Shown: positions 1 through 11,760 of the stretch, piece by piece
Layout: each line of letters begins with the position of its first letter
Position numbering within the stretch: position 1 is the first letter of the stretch
From: Boesenbergia rotunda
Taxonomy: Eukaryota > Streptophyta > Magnoliopsida > Zingiberales > Zingiberaceae
Assembly (NCBI GenBank): GCA_024364735.1
Contig: JAGFNQ010006440.1
Location: forward strand, 146,794 to 210,793
DNA: 64,000 nucleotides
Direction of reading: 5' to 3'
Position numbers and translations under genes: made by a program
The notes under the pieces: model-generated
What the model saw: the letters and a program-made list of their open reading frames with translations, nothing else
What the model was told of the DNA's origin: nothing
Databases searched by the model: none

Positions 1-48
1 GTTTTCCGATATTCACCCCCCCCCTCTATCGGGCTCCTCGATCCAACA
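1..48 (+). repeat. 3' end of an S1-family sirevirus LTR
   Basis: The sequence ends with a C-rich run and then CTCGATCCAACA, the same terminus as the S1 LTRs ending at 21366, 26863 and 58716. It reads on the plus strand and its body lies left of the window. It interrupts the gypsy reverse-transcriptase remnant that starts at 49. Confidence 0.8.
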
Positions 49-113
49 GGAGCTCCCCAAGGTGAATGACTAGGGCGGATGAAACCCTTGTCAAGCAGCT
101 CTTGCAATTGTTC
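49..113 (-). pseudogene. gypsy RT remnant beyond the nonsense codon
   Basis: In the same frame as the gag-protease ORF the minus strand reads EQLQELLDKGFIRPS and then HSPWGAP, a standard start of gypsy RT. It ends where the LTR terminus begins at 48. RNase H and integrase are absent from the window. Confidence 0.75.
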
Positions 114-2057
114 TTACAATTCTGCTGGCGCCATGCGATAAGGTGCCTTCGAAATTGGGTTGGTTCCTGGGGCCAACACAATTTCAAACTCAATTTCCCG
201 ATTGTGAGGGAGTCCTGGTAACTCTTCAGGAAACACCTCAGGATAGTCACAGACCACCCTCACTTCTTCTCTCTTCAACCCTTCTCCTTGACTTGCATCC
301 ACTATATGAGCTAGAAAACCAGAGCACCCCTTCTCTATCATTCTCTGAGCTTGTAGGGTAGATAAGAACCTTTTTGTCTTTCTCATTGGGTCTCCAATAA
401 ACTCAAATGGAGGTTCTGCTTCTGGTGTGAACTTGACTTTCCTCTTGCGGCAGTCTATAGAAGCACCATACTTGCTCAAGATGTCCATCCATAAAATGAC
501 ATCGTAATCCTTCATCTCAAGGACTACCAAGTCACTATAGAGCTCTCGGTTGGAAATCCAGATTGGTACTGCCCATAGCCTCTGAGTAGAGGTCATTACT
601 TCCCCTGACGGTAAGGTTGTTAAAAATTTCTGACCCAAACTTTCTGGTGGGATCCTTAGCTTTTTAGAGAAAAGCATGGATACAAAAGAATGGGTTGCCC
701 CAGTATCGAATAACACAATAGCATATTGAGATGAGATGAGTCTTTGACCTGTGACCATGTTAGGAGCATTTGCCACCTCTTCCCTGGTGATGGCGAAAAC
801 CCTGGCGTTGGTCGTGGCTGGTGGGGCTTCCATCCTCGCCTGACTGTAATAAGATCCCTCCATAACTGGCTGCATCTGGTGGAGCTGAGCAGGTCCACCC
901 CCGTACTGATGAAGCTTTGGTGGAGGCGGCTTTGCTTTAGGGCACGCCTTGGCTAGGTGCCCTACTACTCCACAGATATAACACCCGCCAACACTCGACC
1001 GGTTAGGGCAAGCCTTCATCATATGCCCTTCTGCTCCGCAAATATGGCATCCGCTCATGCCCTGGCGACATGCTCCAGGATGTGTCTTCCCACACTTTGG
1101 GCAAGGAGAATACTTGAGCTGCTTGCTTGACGAGCCCCCTTTGTTTCCCTCAGAAGTCTTCTGGTCCCACTGCTTCCTCTTGCCTGAATTCCCTTTCCAG
1201 TTTTGTTGGTTCTGAGGATTCCCTTGGGACTTCTGGCCTGATGCCTGTTGTTGTTGCACACGTGTGGCCTTTATACTATTCAAGTAGTGCTCAGTGATCA
1301 AAGCACTACTTACTAGTTCTTCTGAAGTCTGTGGTCTATTATCACTGTCGGCCACATTCAAAGCTATCTGAGGCCTTAGCATCTTGAGCATCAACCTGAC
1401 CCTTTCCTTTTCAGTGCTAACTAACTCCGGGCACAAGCGAGCTAGTCGATTGAACTTCTTCACTGCTTCATTTACAGATAGATCTCCTTGACGGAACTCA
1501 GTGAATTCATCGTAGTGCTTGTTTGTTACCTTCATATGAAAGTACTCCTCCAAGAACTCTGCTTCAAAGTCGGCCCAGGTCATCTGATTCACATTTCTCT
1601 TAGCCTTCACTCTTTCCCACCACATCCTGGCATCTCCAGTAAGGCAGAAGGATGTGCACTTTATCTTCTCCACCTCGGGCCAGTCCAGTAACTCCATTAT
1701 ACTCTCCACTGTTTTGAACCATGCCTGAGCATCCCATGGTTCACTTGTGCCAAAAAAATTCTCGGGCTTCAATCTCTGCCACTGGATCAGATATGCTTCC
1801 TGTCTCACTTCTCTTGCCAGAGGTACTGAGGGAGTCTCTGTCACCACTGGTGCCACTACTTGTGCCACTGGTGTGGTAGCAGGAGTGGCTTGCTGATTAG
1901 CCATCAAGGTAGAAATAACTTGCTGCTGTTCGGCAAGTTGTCTCTGCAGTTGGGCTACCACTCCTTGAAGATCTGTTGGTGGTACTGACTCCGTGGACTC
2001 TTGTTCTCTAGGAGCTTGCTCCTCATTTCGGACAATTCTGGGACGTCCTCTTGCCAT
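114..2057 (-). pseudogene. Ty3/gypsy (Tekay/Del-like) gag-protease, cut off at the start of RT
   Basis: This 647-codon minus-strand ORF encodes a gypsy Gag and aspartic protease. Gag forms the particle and binds RNA; the protease cuts the polyprotein. A glutamine-rich N-terminus leads into a retrotransposon Gag domain (about residues 90-270). Cys/His knuckles follow near residues 320-370 (CPKCGKTHPGAC, CHICGAEGHMMKAC, CYICGVVGHLAKAC). The protease active site is FDTGATHSF near residue 450. The usual ILGMD flap motif reads ILWMD, which probably harms the enzyme. The ORF ends at a TAA (114-116) inside the first residues of RT. The frame stays open beyond it (49-113) until the S1 LTR end, so the TAA is a nonsense mutation and the LTR removed the rest of pol. 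Lineage is inferred from the motif set; no search was run. Confidence 0.88.
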
Positions 2058-2237
2058 TCTCTTACTCTATAGTGTAAAGAAAATAAAAACCCATTATCTC
2101 TTACTAACTTACTTCATTATCTCCTTGCACATATTAGCATAAAATAATACCAATATACTTTCCTATCATCATGCACTTACTAATACTAGCAATCAATAAT
2201 AAAAAGCATATAAAACTACAACATATGAACTTCTTAC
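2058..2237. other. Non-coding leader upstream of the gypsy gag
   Basis: AT-rich sequence just 5' of the gag ATG on the minus strand. No primer-binding site is visible, so the usual LTR end and primer site have been lost. Confidence 0.5.
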
Positions 2238-3726
2238 TGTCGGATCGAGAGAACCGATAGAGGGGGGGGGTGAATATCGGAAATCATTTTTCGGAAAACT
2301 TAGAGCAAGTACACAGCGGAAATTACAAAAATAAAATCACACAGAGACACTATCGATTTTACTTGGTTCGGAGCCTGGGTCGACTCCTACTCCAAGGCCA
2401 ATGGTCGTTGACCGTTTACTTAGGGCAATTCTATATTAGGCGCAATAATAGTTTACAAGGATTGATTTACAAATTCAGTGCAGTAAACTAAATAATTAAA
2501 AATACTCTTCTTTTACCGACATCCGATTGTGGGTTGACCTTTTCCGGAGCAGCGGCACATCATCGGCTCGAGTTGAACAGTTTCTGGAGCAAGGCGCGAG
2601 AGCAGAAGAGCGTAGAAGCGTTGTGTTAGAGATGTGCTCTGAAGCTTGGGTGTTGGGTGCTATTTATAGCACCTAGGGGTGCCCTGGACGTCGGGGGCGC
2701 CCCCACTTGTCACTTGATCAAAGATTAGCTCGGTCAACCTCTATCCCACTCGAGTAGGGATGAGTTTTGACACTGGGGGCGCCCTGGACGTAGGGGGCGC
2801 CCTGCTTGACTTCTTCGGCGCGGGCTTCTCGGCTGGATAAGTGTATTCGGCTTCGCTGGCTTGGGCGCGGGGCGCCTTGGCTGCTGAGGGCGCCCTGGCC
2901 AGTGAGTAGCCGAAGCCTTTGTTGCTTCGCTTGTTTTGTGTTGCCCCTGGGGGTGCCCTCGACACTGAGGGCGCCCTGCTCAGTTACTTGCCTCTCTCCT
3001 TTGGGCATTCTGAGCTGTAGACACACGTTCCTTCGGTCCTACATCCAGGGTTAGTCCAAAACAATATAAAACATTAGAGTATTATGTTTATACAGCCTTA
3101 GCTATCTTGGTTCTGACTTTGGGCCTCCAAAATGGAGCCCTAGGTCGAACTGACGCCTACTGTTCCCTCGACGGGGAACGCATCCTCACCTACTCCTCTC
3201 GGGAGAATTTACCTGATGCCAACCATTCCTTTGGTTGGACTTTTGCCTCGCGGTCCTTCGCCAGGTCTTGGATGCCGAGCTGTCCTTCGCCCGGTGCCTA
3301 GCATTCCTTCGCTAGGGCTTGAATACTGGCAGTCCTTCGCCAGTTGCCTAGCAGTCCTTCGCTAGGGCTTGGATACTGGCAGTCCTTCGCCAGTTGCCTA
3401 GCAGTCCTTCGCTAGGGCTTGGATACTGGCAGTCCTTCGCCAGTTGCCTAGCAGTCCTTCGCTAGGGCTTGGATACTGGCAGTCCTTCGCCAGTTGCCTA
3501 GCAATCCTTCGCTAGGGCTTTGTATCCTGGCAGTCCTTCGCCAAGTGCCTAGCAGTCCTTCGCTAGGGCTTTTTACCCTGGCATTCCTTCGCCAGTGCCT
3601 AGCAATCCTTCGCTAGGGCTTTGTCTCTGCACACTTGAGTAACTTTATTTGATCATAAATAAACTTAACTTTGAATGCTTTGCTAATATCAAAACAAGGT
3701 TCGATATGGTGCTTCCTGCACCAACA
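2238..3726 (-). mobile_element. Solo LTR, S1 sirevirus family, with target duplication CTTAC
   Basis: This 1489-bp LTR lies in reverse orientation. Its plus-strand ends are TGTCGGATCGAG and GCACCAACA, the complement of the S1 LTR at 19865-21366. The flanks 2233-2237 and 3727-3731 are both CTTAC, so this is a bona fide insertion that later lost its internal part and second LTR by LTR-LTR recombination. Inside are GGGCGCC-rich blocks (about 2680-2980) and the CCTTCGC hairpin array (about 3240-3625). A minus-strand TATA-like box, TATAAATA, lies near 2660-2668. Confidence 0.93.
3240..3625 (-). repeat. Tandem hairpin array inside the S1 solo LTR
   Basis: The plus strand alternates two units, GCCTAGCAGTCCTTCGCTAGG and ctGGCAGTCCTTCGCCag. 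Each is an inverted repeat around the same AGTCCTTC loop, with CCTAGC/GCTAGG and TGGC/GCCA stems. At least five pairs of units are visible. Confidence 0.85.
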
Positions 3727-3888
3727 CTTACTTTGTAGGCGGCAGGATTGATGCTTCCTTGGCCAGTCGCGAGGTCGAACCTCTCCGCGACCATTAATTA
3801 ATTTTTTTCTAATTTTATTCCGAAAAATGCTAGAAAAATTCCTAAAAAACCATAATAATACCAGAAAATTATTGGGTATTACAATTGT
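3727..3888 (-). repeat. Fragment of gypsy LTR beginning TGTAATACCC
   Basis: On the minus strand this begins TGTAATACCCAATAATTTTC and continues with a GGTCGCGGAGAGGTTCGACC block. TGTAAYACCC is a common start of Tekay-type gypsy LTRs. It is continuous with the gypsy leader once the solo LTR is removed. That leaves only about 340 bp between LTR start and gag, so most of this LTR is missing. Confidence 0.5.
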
Positions 3889-4696
3889 TTAGCTGCGCAT
3901 TTTGATTTACTTTCGATCTAGACTTGTTGTACACTCCTTTGTGAAGTATAGGATCGATGGATGTAAATTAAATAGAATTTTATCTCGGCTCGGAGAACCC
4001 CTTCATGATACTTGCGCATGGTGATAGGAGGTGGAGACGAGGTGGCGACACGACTAGAGGCATATTGAAGAGTAATGCCATAATAGTTGAAAAAATTAGT
4101 TTTTTCTTATTTATTGCTTTTAGTTTATATGTTTGTCATGCATGCATATGAAAATTCCTCAATTATAAATAACTAAGTGGGAGAGGGGCTCTAAGAGTCC
4201 CATGACCTCCATCACTAATTTGACATGTGATGCGAACAAGCTTGCGCATTGGCTCTGAGTGCCTTCCTCTATATTGGATGAGCTTGTTTTGCGGATCACT
4301 AGGTCAGACATGATTATAGGAAATTATTTAGGATCGTGTGATTTTCCCCATCGGATGACACATAATCCTAGATAATTGCCTTAGTATCGTGTAATGCTAA
4401 ACACTTAGATGCAAATAATAGTATCCTCCCCATCGGAGTCACTGCTATTATTTGTAGGGCCGAAGAGGAACTAACTACTAATTTTATTTGTCAAAAAGTT
4501 AGGTTGACAAGATAATAAAATTAATGGGTAAAACATTCACTTACAAATATAGAATTCGTATATGTCCACACTATCGTGGCATACAATATTCTCAGAGTTT
4601 TGAGATGTTAGTTGATTTTAAAATTTTTTATTTGAGGAATCAATATTTTTTGAAATCTAAAGTATGTGATCATTATGATTCTCAGGTTTTTCAAAA
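3889..4696. other. Non-coding DNA upstream of copia C1 gag
   Basis: No credible gene. The repeated CCCATCGGA phrases near 4350 and 4430 suggest an untranslated leader of copia C1. I could not find a primer site or an upstream LTR copy, so the 5' LTR of C1 appears deleted. Confidence 0.4.
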
Positions 4697-7600
4697 ATGG
4701 CTTTCAACCCACTTGCTATAATATTAAAAGAAAATAAACTTACGGGCCTTAACTACATTGATTGAAAACGGAACCTGGACATTGTCCTAACTGCTGAGGA
4801 GTACAAATTTGTACTGTTCGAGTTCTATCCTGAAAAAACCTAGAAAGAATTCTGGTGAAGAGGAGAAGGAACGCTATATGAAGTGGATTAAAGCAGATGA
4901 GATGGCGCGGTGTTATATTTTGGCTTCTATATCAAATGTATTGCAACATCAGCATCGGTCTTTTCCCACTGCTTATGACATGATATTCAATCTCAAGGAA
5001 CTCCTCGGACATCAAAATCAGGCTGCTAGGTAGGAGGCAATGAGGAACTTGATGACGACTACCATGATTAAGGGAACACCCGTGAGGGATCATGTTCTCA
5101 AGATGATGACTCATCTTAATGAGATAGAAGTCCTTGGAGTGGAGATCGATGGGGAAACCCAGGTCGATATCATTCTCCAATCTCTGCCTAGGAGTTTTGA
5201 GTAGTTTCGCCTGAACTATAATATGAACAAATGTTCATATTCGTTGGCGAAACTTCTGATAGAACTCCAGGCGATAGAGGGGTTTTTTCGTTAGAGTGCT
5301 CATGCCTTGGTTACTCAGAGGGTTTCTACTTCTAAGTCGAAAGTCAAGAAGAAGAAGAAACAAGGTGTGGCAAAGAAGGTGGCAGGATCTCAGGGACCTC
5401 AGGTTGACATGAAAAAGCCGAAAGGCAAGTGCTTCACGTGCAAGCAGACTGAACACTCGAAGGTGGACTGTCCCCGTCGTCAGGATAAAGGTATATCTTT
5501 TTGTTTAGTTGTTGAAACATGCTTAGCGGTGTTATCTATCGGTACCTGGTGTGTAGATATGGGAGCCACTGATCATATCTGCAATTCCTTGCAGGGGTTC
5601 CAGGAAACCCGATGACTAGCTAATGGAGAGATTACTGTCTACATGGGCAATGCTACGGAGGTGGCGACTATTGCAGTAGGAGACGTCTATTTATCTTTTG
5701 AAAAAAATAAATGTTTGGTTTTAAGAAATTACTTTTATGTACCTAATTTTAGAAAGAATCTCATTTTGGTTTCTAAGATAATAAAGGATGGGTATTCTAT
5801 TTATTTTAATGACAGAGTTGTTATAAAAAGGAATAGAGAGATTATCTGTTCTGGTGCAATGGTTGGCAATTTGTACACTCTTGAACCAAAATCTCCCATG
5901 ATGCAAATAGAAGTAAATAACTCATCGTCTAACCATAAGAGAAAAGAACCATCGAAGATGAACCAAAAATATCTTTGGCATCTAAGACTTGGTTATATTA
6001 ACCTTAGTAGGATTCAAAGGATGATAGCCAATGGGGCCTTGGGTTCATTGGTGATGGAAGACTTCCCAACCTGTGAATCTTGCTTGGAAGGTAAGATGAA
6101 CAAGTGACCTTTTAAGGCCAAGGGGTATAGAGCCAAAGATGTGTTAGAGTTGGTTCATTCTGATTTGTGTGGTCCTATGTCTATCTAGGCTAGAGGAGGC
6201 TTTTAATATTTCATCTCTTTCATAGACGATTATTCAAGGTATGGATACATTTACTTGATGCGCCGCAGTCTGAATGTTTTCATAAGTTCAATGAATTCTA
6301 GGCTGATGTGGAGAAACGTCAAGGTAAAAGTATCAAGAGACTACGATCTGATTGTGGTGGCGAATACCTCTTGGGAGATTTTAGGACTTACTTGTCATAG
6401 GCTGGGATTCAATCCCAATTGTCTACACCTGGTACGCCCCAACAGAACGGTGTAGCAGAGCGAAGGAATAGGACTCTTATGGAGATGGTTAGATCGATGA
6501 TGAGTTACTCCAAGTTGTCAGATTCGTTCTAGAGATATGCTCTGGAAACGGCAGTGTACACACTGAACTTGGTACCATCTAAGTTAGTTCCCTCTACTCC
6601 CACAGAATTGTGGACTGGGCGAAAGCCTAGTCTGAGACATATTCAGATTTGGAGTAGTCCAACACACGTACTGAAGGGAGATGCTGATAAGTTGAAATCT
6701 CGTACAGAAGTACGCTTGTTCGTAGGCTATCCTAGAGGAACGAAAGGTGGTTTATTCTATAGTCCTAAAGATCAGAGGGTGATCGTTAGCACAAATGCCC
6801 AATTTTTGCAGGAAGACTATGTGATGAACCACAAGCCCATGAGTAGGATTATTCTTGAGGAATTAAAAGGGGAAGTTCCAACTTCAGTACCAACAGTACA
6901 GGAGGGCATACCACAATTCACTGCACTGCCTGTCATAGAGGATACACAAGTAGTACTTCCAACTTTAGTACCAACAGTACATGAGGACATACCATAAGTC
7001 ACTGCACGGCGTGTCACATAGGATACACAAGTAGTACCTCGTCGTAGTGTGAGGGTTGTTAGACAACCCGATAGATTCATGTTCTTGGGAGAGTCTTCGG
7101 ACTTAGCCCTTGGCAAACATGAACCTGATCCCTGGACCTATGACGAGACACTCTAAGATAAAGATGTGGTATCTTGGGAAAGGGCAATGAATTCTGAGAT
7201 AGAATCTATGGATTCTAATCACGTTTGGGAGCTAGTAGAACCACCCAATGGTGTAAAAACCATTGGATGCAAGTGGATCTACAAGAGAAAGAGATAATCA
7301 GACGGGAAGGTTGAGACCTTCAAAGCAAGGCTTATTGCGAAAGGGTATACTCAGAATGAGGGTATTGATTATAAGGAGACCTTGTCACCGATAGTCATGC
7401 TTATGTCTATCCAGATTCTCTTGTCTATTGTCGCTCATATGGACTATGAGGATTGGCAGATGGATGTCAAGACAGCTTTCCTTAACCGAAGTCATGAGGA
7501 AAATATCTATATGAAGCAACCAAAGGGATTCATTGCGAAGGGCAAAGAGCATCTTGTGTGTAAGCTTAATAGGTCCATTTTTGGATAGAAGCAAGCTTCA

Positions 7601-8701
7601 AGATCTTGGAACACCCGCTTTGATGAGATAATCCAGTCATATAGATTTATTCAATGTCCGGATGAGTCTTGTGTATACAAGAGATGTGACGGAAACGTAG
7701 TGGTGTTTCTTGTACTATGTGTACATGCCATTTTGATCATTGGCAACAATGTCAAAGTGTTGTCAGACGTAAGGGTATGGTTGTCCAAACAGTTTGATAT
7801 GAAGGACTTGGGAGAAGCGGGGCACATCCTTGGGATTAAAGTTATAAGGGATCGCAAGAGAAGAATGTTGTGCTTATCTCAAGCTTCATACATAGACATT
7901 GTCCTAGCTCATTTTAGCATGAAAAACTCCAAGAAAGGTTTTCTACCTTTCAGGCATGGGGTACCTCTATCTAAGGAGATGTGTCCTAAAACATCAAAGG
8001 AGATAGAGGAGATGAAGCCGGTTCCTTATGCCTCGGCTGTAGGAAACCTCATGTATACTATGCTATGTAAGAGACTGGATATCTACTTTGCCATGGGCAT
8101 GGGTAGCAAATATCAGAGTAATCTAGGACATAGACATTGGATTGTGGTAAAACATATACTTAAGTACCTAAAAAGGGCTAGGGATTATATGCTAGTTTAC
8201 CGAGCAAACCATTTACTCCCTATGGGTTATACGGATTCTGACTTCCAATCAGATAGGGATAAAAGTAAGTCTACCTTGGGGTATGTGTTTACTTTAGGAG
8301 GTGGAGCCATAGTATGGAGTAGCGTCAACCAGCAATGCGTGGCGGACTCCACCATTGATGCTGAGTATGTGGCAACCTCTAAGGCGGTCAAGGAAGCTGT
8401 ATGGCTCAGGAACTTCTTGATAGACTTGGATGTGATTCCTAGTTTGCCCAGAGCTATCACAATTTATTGTGATAATAGTGGTGCAGTTACAAACTCGAAG
8501 GAACCACGAGCCCATAAGACGAGTAAACACATAGAGCGCAAGTACCACTTGATACGAGAGATCGCAAAGCGAGGAGAAGTTGTTGTCTCCAAGATTGAAT
8601 GAGAGGACAACCTGGCAGATCCTTTCACTAAGGCACTTCAAGCAAGAGCTTTTGATAGTCATGTGGAGGATATGGGAGTCAGATGTATGATATTGGGATG
8701 A
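4697..8701 (+). pseudogene. Ty1/copia gag-pol (C1), multiply broken
   Basis: A full copia polyprotein can be followed in pieces. Gag starts at 4697 and meets a TGA at 4763-4765. A knuckle CFTCKQTEHSKVDC lies near 5438. The protease site is mutated (CVDMGATDH near 5550 instead of the usual D-S/T-G). The GAG-pre-integrase domain ends near 6105, integrase with NGVAERRNR follows near 6440, then RT (WQMDVKTAFLN near 7455) and RNase H (DSDFQSDRDKS, IDAEYVAT, CDNSGA), ending FTKAL near 8630. The RT catalytic YVDD is replaced by CVHA near 7723. Stops interrupt the frame at 5031, about 5200, 6105 and several later points. Frameshifts lie near 4835 and 6262. The element is dead. Domain order protease-integrase-RT-RNase H defines copia; the Tork/Angela-like placement is inference. 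Confidence 0.9.
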
Positions 8702-8719
8702 TAGCATAGTCTTATAGTA

Positions 8720-8731
8720 TAAGTGGGAGAT
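8720..8731 (+). promoter_or_regulatory. Polypurine tract of C1
   Basis: AAGTGGGAGA lies immediately before the TGTTAGGATG start of the 3' LTR, the expected site for plus-strand priming. Confidence 0.75.
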
Positions 8732-10290
8732 TGTTAGGATGTATACTAAAAGCTTTTCTTTTATATAGACATCTACATTTTGAAAGAGAATCACATGATC
8801 ATTGTTTGCATATTTATATTGTTTATTTATGTGCATATTGTCTAATACATTGCATTGTAGATAACATGGTGTGTGGTGTCACACAGAAGATCATGTTATC
8901 AGTCCCTTGCAGAGTATAAAATAGAGGCTCACAACCTAGATGGTCGTGGACAAACCATTGGCATGGTTGTAGTTTAATTTGATATTGGTTTATCTTGACT
9001 ATAGAATTACACTAGTACACTTTGTGTGTATTGAGCAGGACCGATATAGAGGTGATTCAATTTATACTGACTATATAATTGAATCAGACCTCATATATTA
9101 TGGAGTACATGCTCTTAATCCCGATATAATAACGGGCACATGTATTTAATATTTATTTCTTTGATTTACCAATGGGCAAGATTTATTTGTTAAATCGATA
9201 GGCCCGGTAAATTGAGAAATAATATTATTTATATGGTGTGTCGTTGATTATAGAAGGAAACCATGTCCTGGTGAGTCGAGATGATAATGTCCCCTTGAAG
9301 AGCTCATAAAGTTCACCATGTTAAATCCTGCAGGTGGACTTAGTCCGACATGATGATAAGGTTGAGTGATACTACTCATGGAGTTAAATGTTGATTAATT
9401 AAATTATCAGTAATTTAATTAATTGATGGACATTCAATATCTTAAATACGCGGAGAATTTTGTACTCATAATAGGTGGAGCCCATATTTAAATATGGGGT
9501 TTGGTGAGGTAGATCAATGGAGATCCTCTAGTGGAATGAATCATCATTAATGGATCAAACGTTGATCCATTGGATGGCCAAGACTCAACTCCTCCTCATG
9601 GTCCCTATTGTAGAATATATATACCCCATGGTGTCATGAGACCAAAGCATCCAAGACATCCCAAGAAACCCTAAGCCTCTCTCCCTCTCTCTCTCTTTCT
9701 CTCACATAGGGTTGGTGCCAACGACTTGGAGGAGGAAGAAGGACGTGGAACCAAGGGAGAAGAAGAAGTGGCTTCATCTTCTCCTCTTCATCTTCATCTC
9801 TTCTCCTTCCTTAGGTGCTCAGCTTCAACAGGTTGAGAAGGGAAAAGAGTGGCCGGCGGTGCACCAACTCTTGGCGTTCGACACCGCAAGCAAGAGAAGA
9901 GAGAAGAGAGGTTAGGGTTTGGGTTGTTTCCTCTTCTTCTTCTTCTTCATCTTCATCTTTCTCCCTTCTTTCCTTTGGCCGGCGCATCAATGAAGGTGGA
10001 CTAGGGCCGGTGGCGCAAGGTGGAAGGTGGGAAGTGGTCGGTGGCAACCTAGAGGCTAGGTTTCTTGGCGGAAGGAAGAGGGAAGAAAAGGAGGTTGTGC
10101 TCATGCCTTGGTGACTTCGTTTCTTGGAGGATCGTCGCCCACACGACTTCCAAGAAGGAGATAGGTCATACAGTAGAAGATCACAAGGTAAACGAGAGGT
10201 ATATCTTCTCTCATGGTTCCTTTGATCTTGTTTGTTCTTGTTTAATTAATTGTTTGATTATTGTTCATCATTTCATGTTGATAATAATCT
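8732..10290 (+). repeat. 3' LTR of copia C1
   Basis: It begins TGTTAGGATGTATAC directly after the polypurine tract. A TATA-rich stretch (about 9615-9625) precedes a CT-rich block (9677-9705) and a CTT-rich block (about 9930-9960), typical of a transcribed LTR leader. A donor-like ACAAG|GTAAAC lies near 10186. Small ORFs here are composition artefacts. The 3' boundary is uncertain: CTTGGACCCC near 10290 resembles the GGTCCCAACA end of the C2 LTR but the terminal AACA is missing. Confidence 0.75.
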
Positions 10291-10859
10291 TGGACCCCGA
10301 TGATAAACACAAAAATTGACGATCCACTCATCGTCTATTCCGTGGCTAATCAGTTGGACGAGATTGTAAATTCCATGTCCAGCAATATTAACTAGATATT
10401 TAACTTGTATATCTAGTGGGCGGCCAGTATTATAGATACTTGGTGTTTTAATAAACACAAGAGCTGTATCAGATACGAGCTCTGGGTCATGTATGGCCAA
10501 ACTTTTTTCCTTTGTCTCGGCTTGTGGTTGCTCGTTTGAGTGTCGTAAGTTCAGCTTCAAGTAAATTAAGATGGTTTTCTAAAATAGAAACTCTGGGTTC
10601 TAAGATATTTCTAGTACTTCCTCTAACTGCATATGTTTGTGGGATTAGAATATCATATGTTTGTTGAAGGCACATATACATATTTGCCTTAGACAATGTT
10701 TACATGTTGCTCTTTTATCTATTGTAGGATAAAATTAACAAAGAAAATAGGGTACATTATCAGTTCATGTTATAAGTTTCCAATTATGAGGACACCCTTT
10801 TATACAATGTTCTCAAGTTTTCAGGTCGGTATATAAGGTTTTGTGGTGTTGAAAAAAAA
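10291..10859 (-). other. Unassigned segment, possibly pararetroviral
   Basis: Two overlapping minus-strand ORFs (10273-10560 and 10487-10696) in different frames look like one reading frame split by a shift. One contains a leucine heptad-like run (VSILENHLNLLEAEL). I do not recognise the product. Position next to the coat-protein-like fragment suggests the same viral origin. Confidence 0.3.
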
Positions 10860-11760
10860 ATAAAAATTTTGATGTTGTCCAAGAAACGTGTTTCTAATTC
10901 TTCCCATTATTGTTGAACAAGAGGAATAGCTTCTTCAATTATCTCAAATGGGTTATTGAAATAATTAATGAGGGTATAGTCTGTTGATAATGTTATTTCT
11001 TCCCTATCTTTCATTGATATAATGGAATATATGGATGAAGAATCAGGTACATCTGCTTGGATGCCCACTAGGTCCAAGTTTGTACATGATACTAAGGTGG
11101 ATTCTCTGGTATATAAATTCTTTTTATTAGGACATGCTGAAGAATGATGACCTAGTTCATGGCAAGCGAAACAAGTAATTATTTTAGTATATGTTTTCTT
11201 TAGCTTAAATCTTCTTATATGTTTTTCTTTATTTAGTAATGGTACTTTTGTTGTACTTTTCCTTGAGTAATAAATTTTTCTGGGTCTGAATTTAGGTTTG
11301 GTTTATAATGAAACTTTTCTTGCTCGTCTATTGAAACTTTTTCTATGTGCATGTTGTTGTACTCTGTATTGTTGTGGATTATATATATTGCTGCAAAAAC
11401 TATATTGTTGGTTTTTAAACTATTTTTAAATTAGAATGTAAGTACATTTTTTTAAACTTTAGTGATTATGTGTTGTACTCTAACTCCTTTATTGTCATAT
11501 TATGGTGAGATATTTAATTTAGTCCAGAATTTGTGAATTTCTTTTCCTAATTCTCTGGGAAGCTTACTAAATAGTCTTTCTCCTAATTCTAGATTACAAT
11601 AATTTCCTGAAATGATTGTAAGTGCTAAAAAGTCATTGCAAAATGGTTTGAAGAGTTATAATTGTTCTAGATATCTAATTATTTGGAATTAGAGCCCTAA
11701 GACCTCAGACCAACATGTACTCATATGACTACTACGGTAATAGAAAATCTTGATTATTTA
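10860..11760 (-). pseudogene. Endogenous pararetrovirus coat-protein-like fragment (C-terminal part, zinc knuckle)
   Basis: On the minus strand this encodes a basic region and a perfect CCHC knuckle, CFACHELGHHSSACP (11130-11174), then an acidic tail. Upstream, near 11545-11612, is a segment reading NYCNLELGERLFSKLPREL. A conserved core, a basic stretch and then one CCHC knuckle is the arrangement of Caulimoviridae coat proteins, which bind nucleic acid and form the virion. Several stops and shifts interrupt it, so it is a fossil. Genus cannot be assigned by eye. The matching N-terminal half lies on the other strand near 14210-14560. Confidence 0.6.

Noticed and set aside
3300..3620. CRISPR-like pattern of repeats and spacers in LTR arrays
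   Set aside because: Units are adjacent hairpins in a plant LTR with no unique spacers and no cas genes.
9712..10114. Two or three overlapping ORFs in the C1 LTR
   Set aside because: They lie in CT- and CTT-rich leader sequence of the LTR; composition artefacts on both strands.
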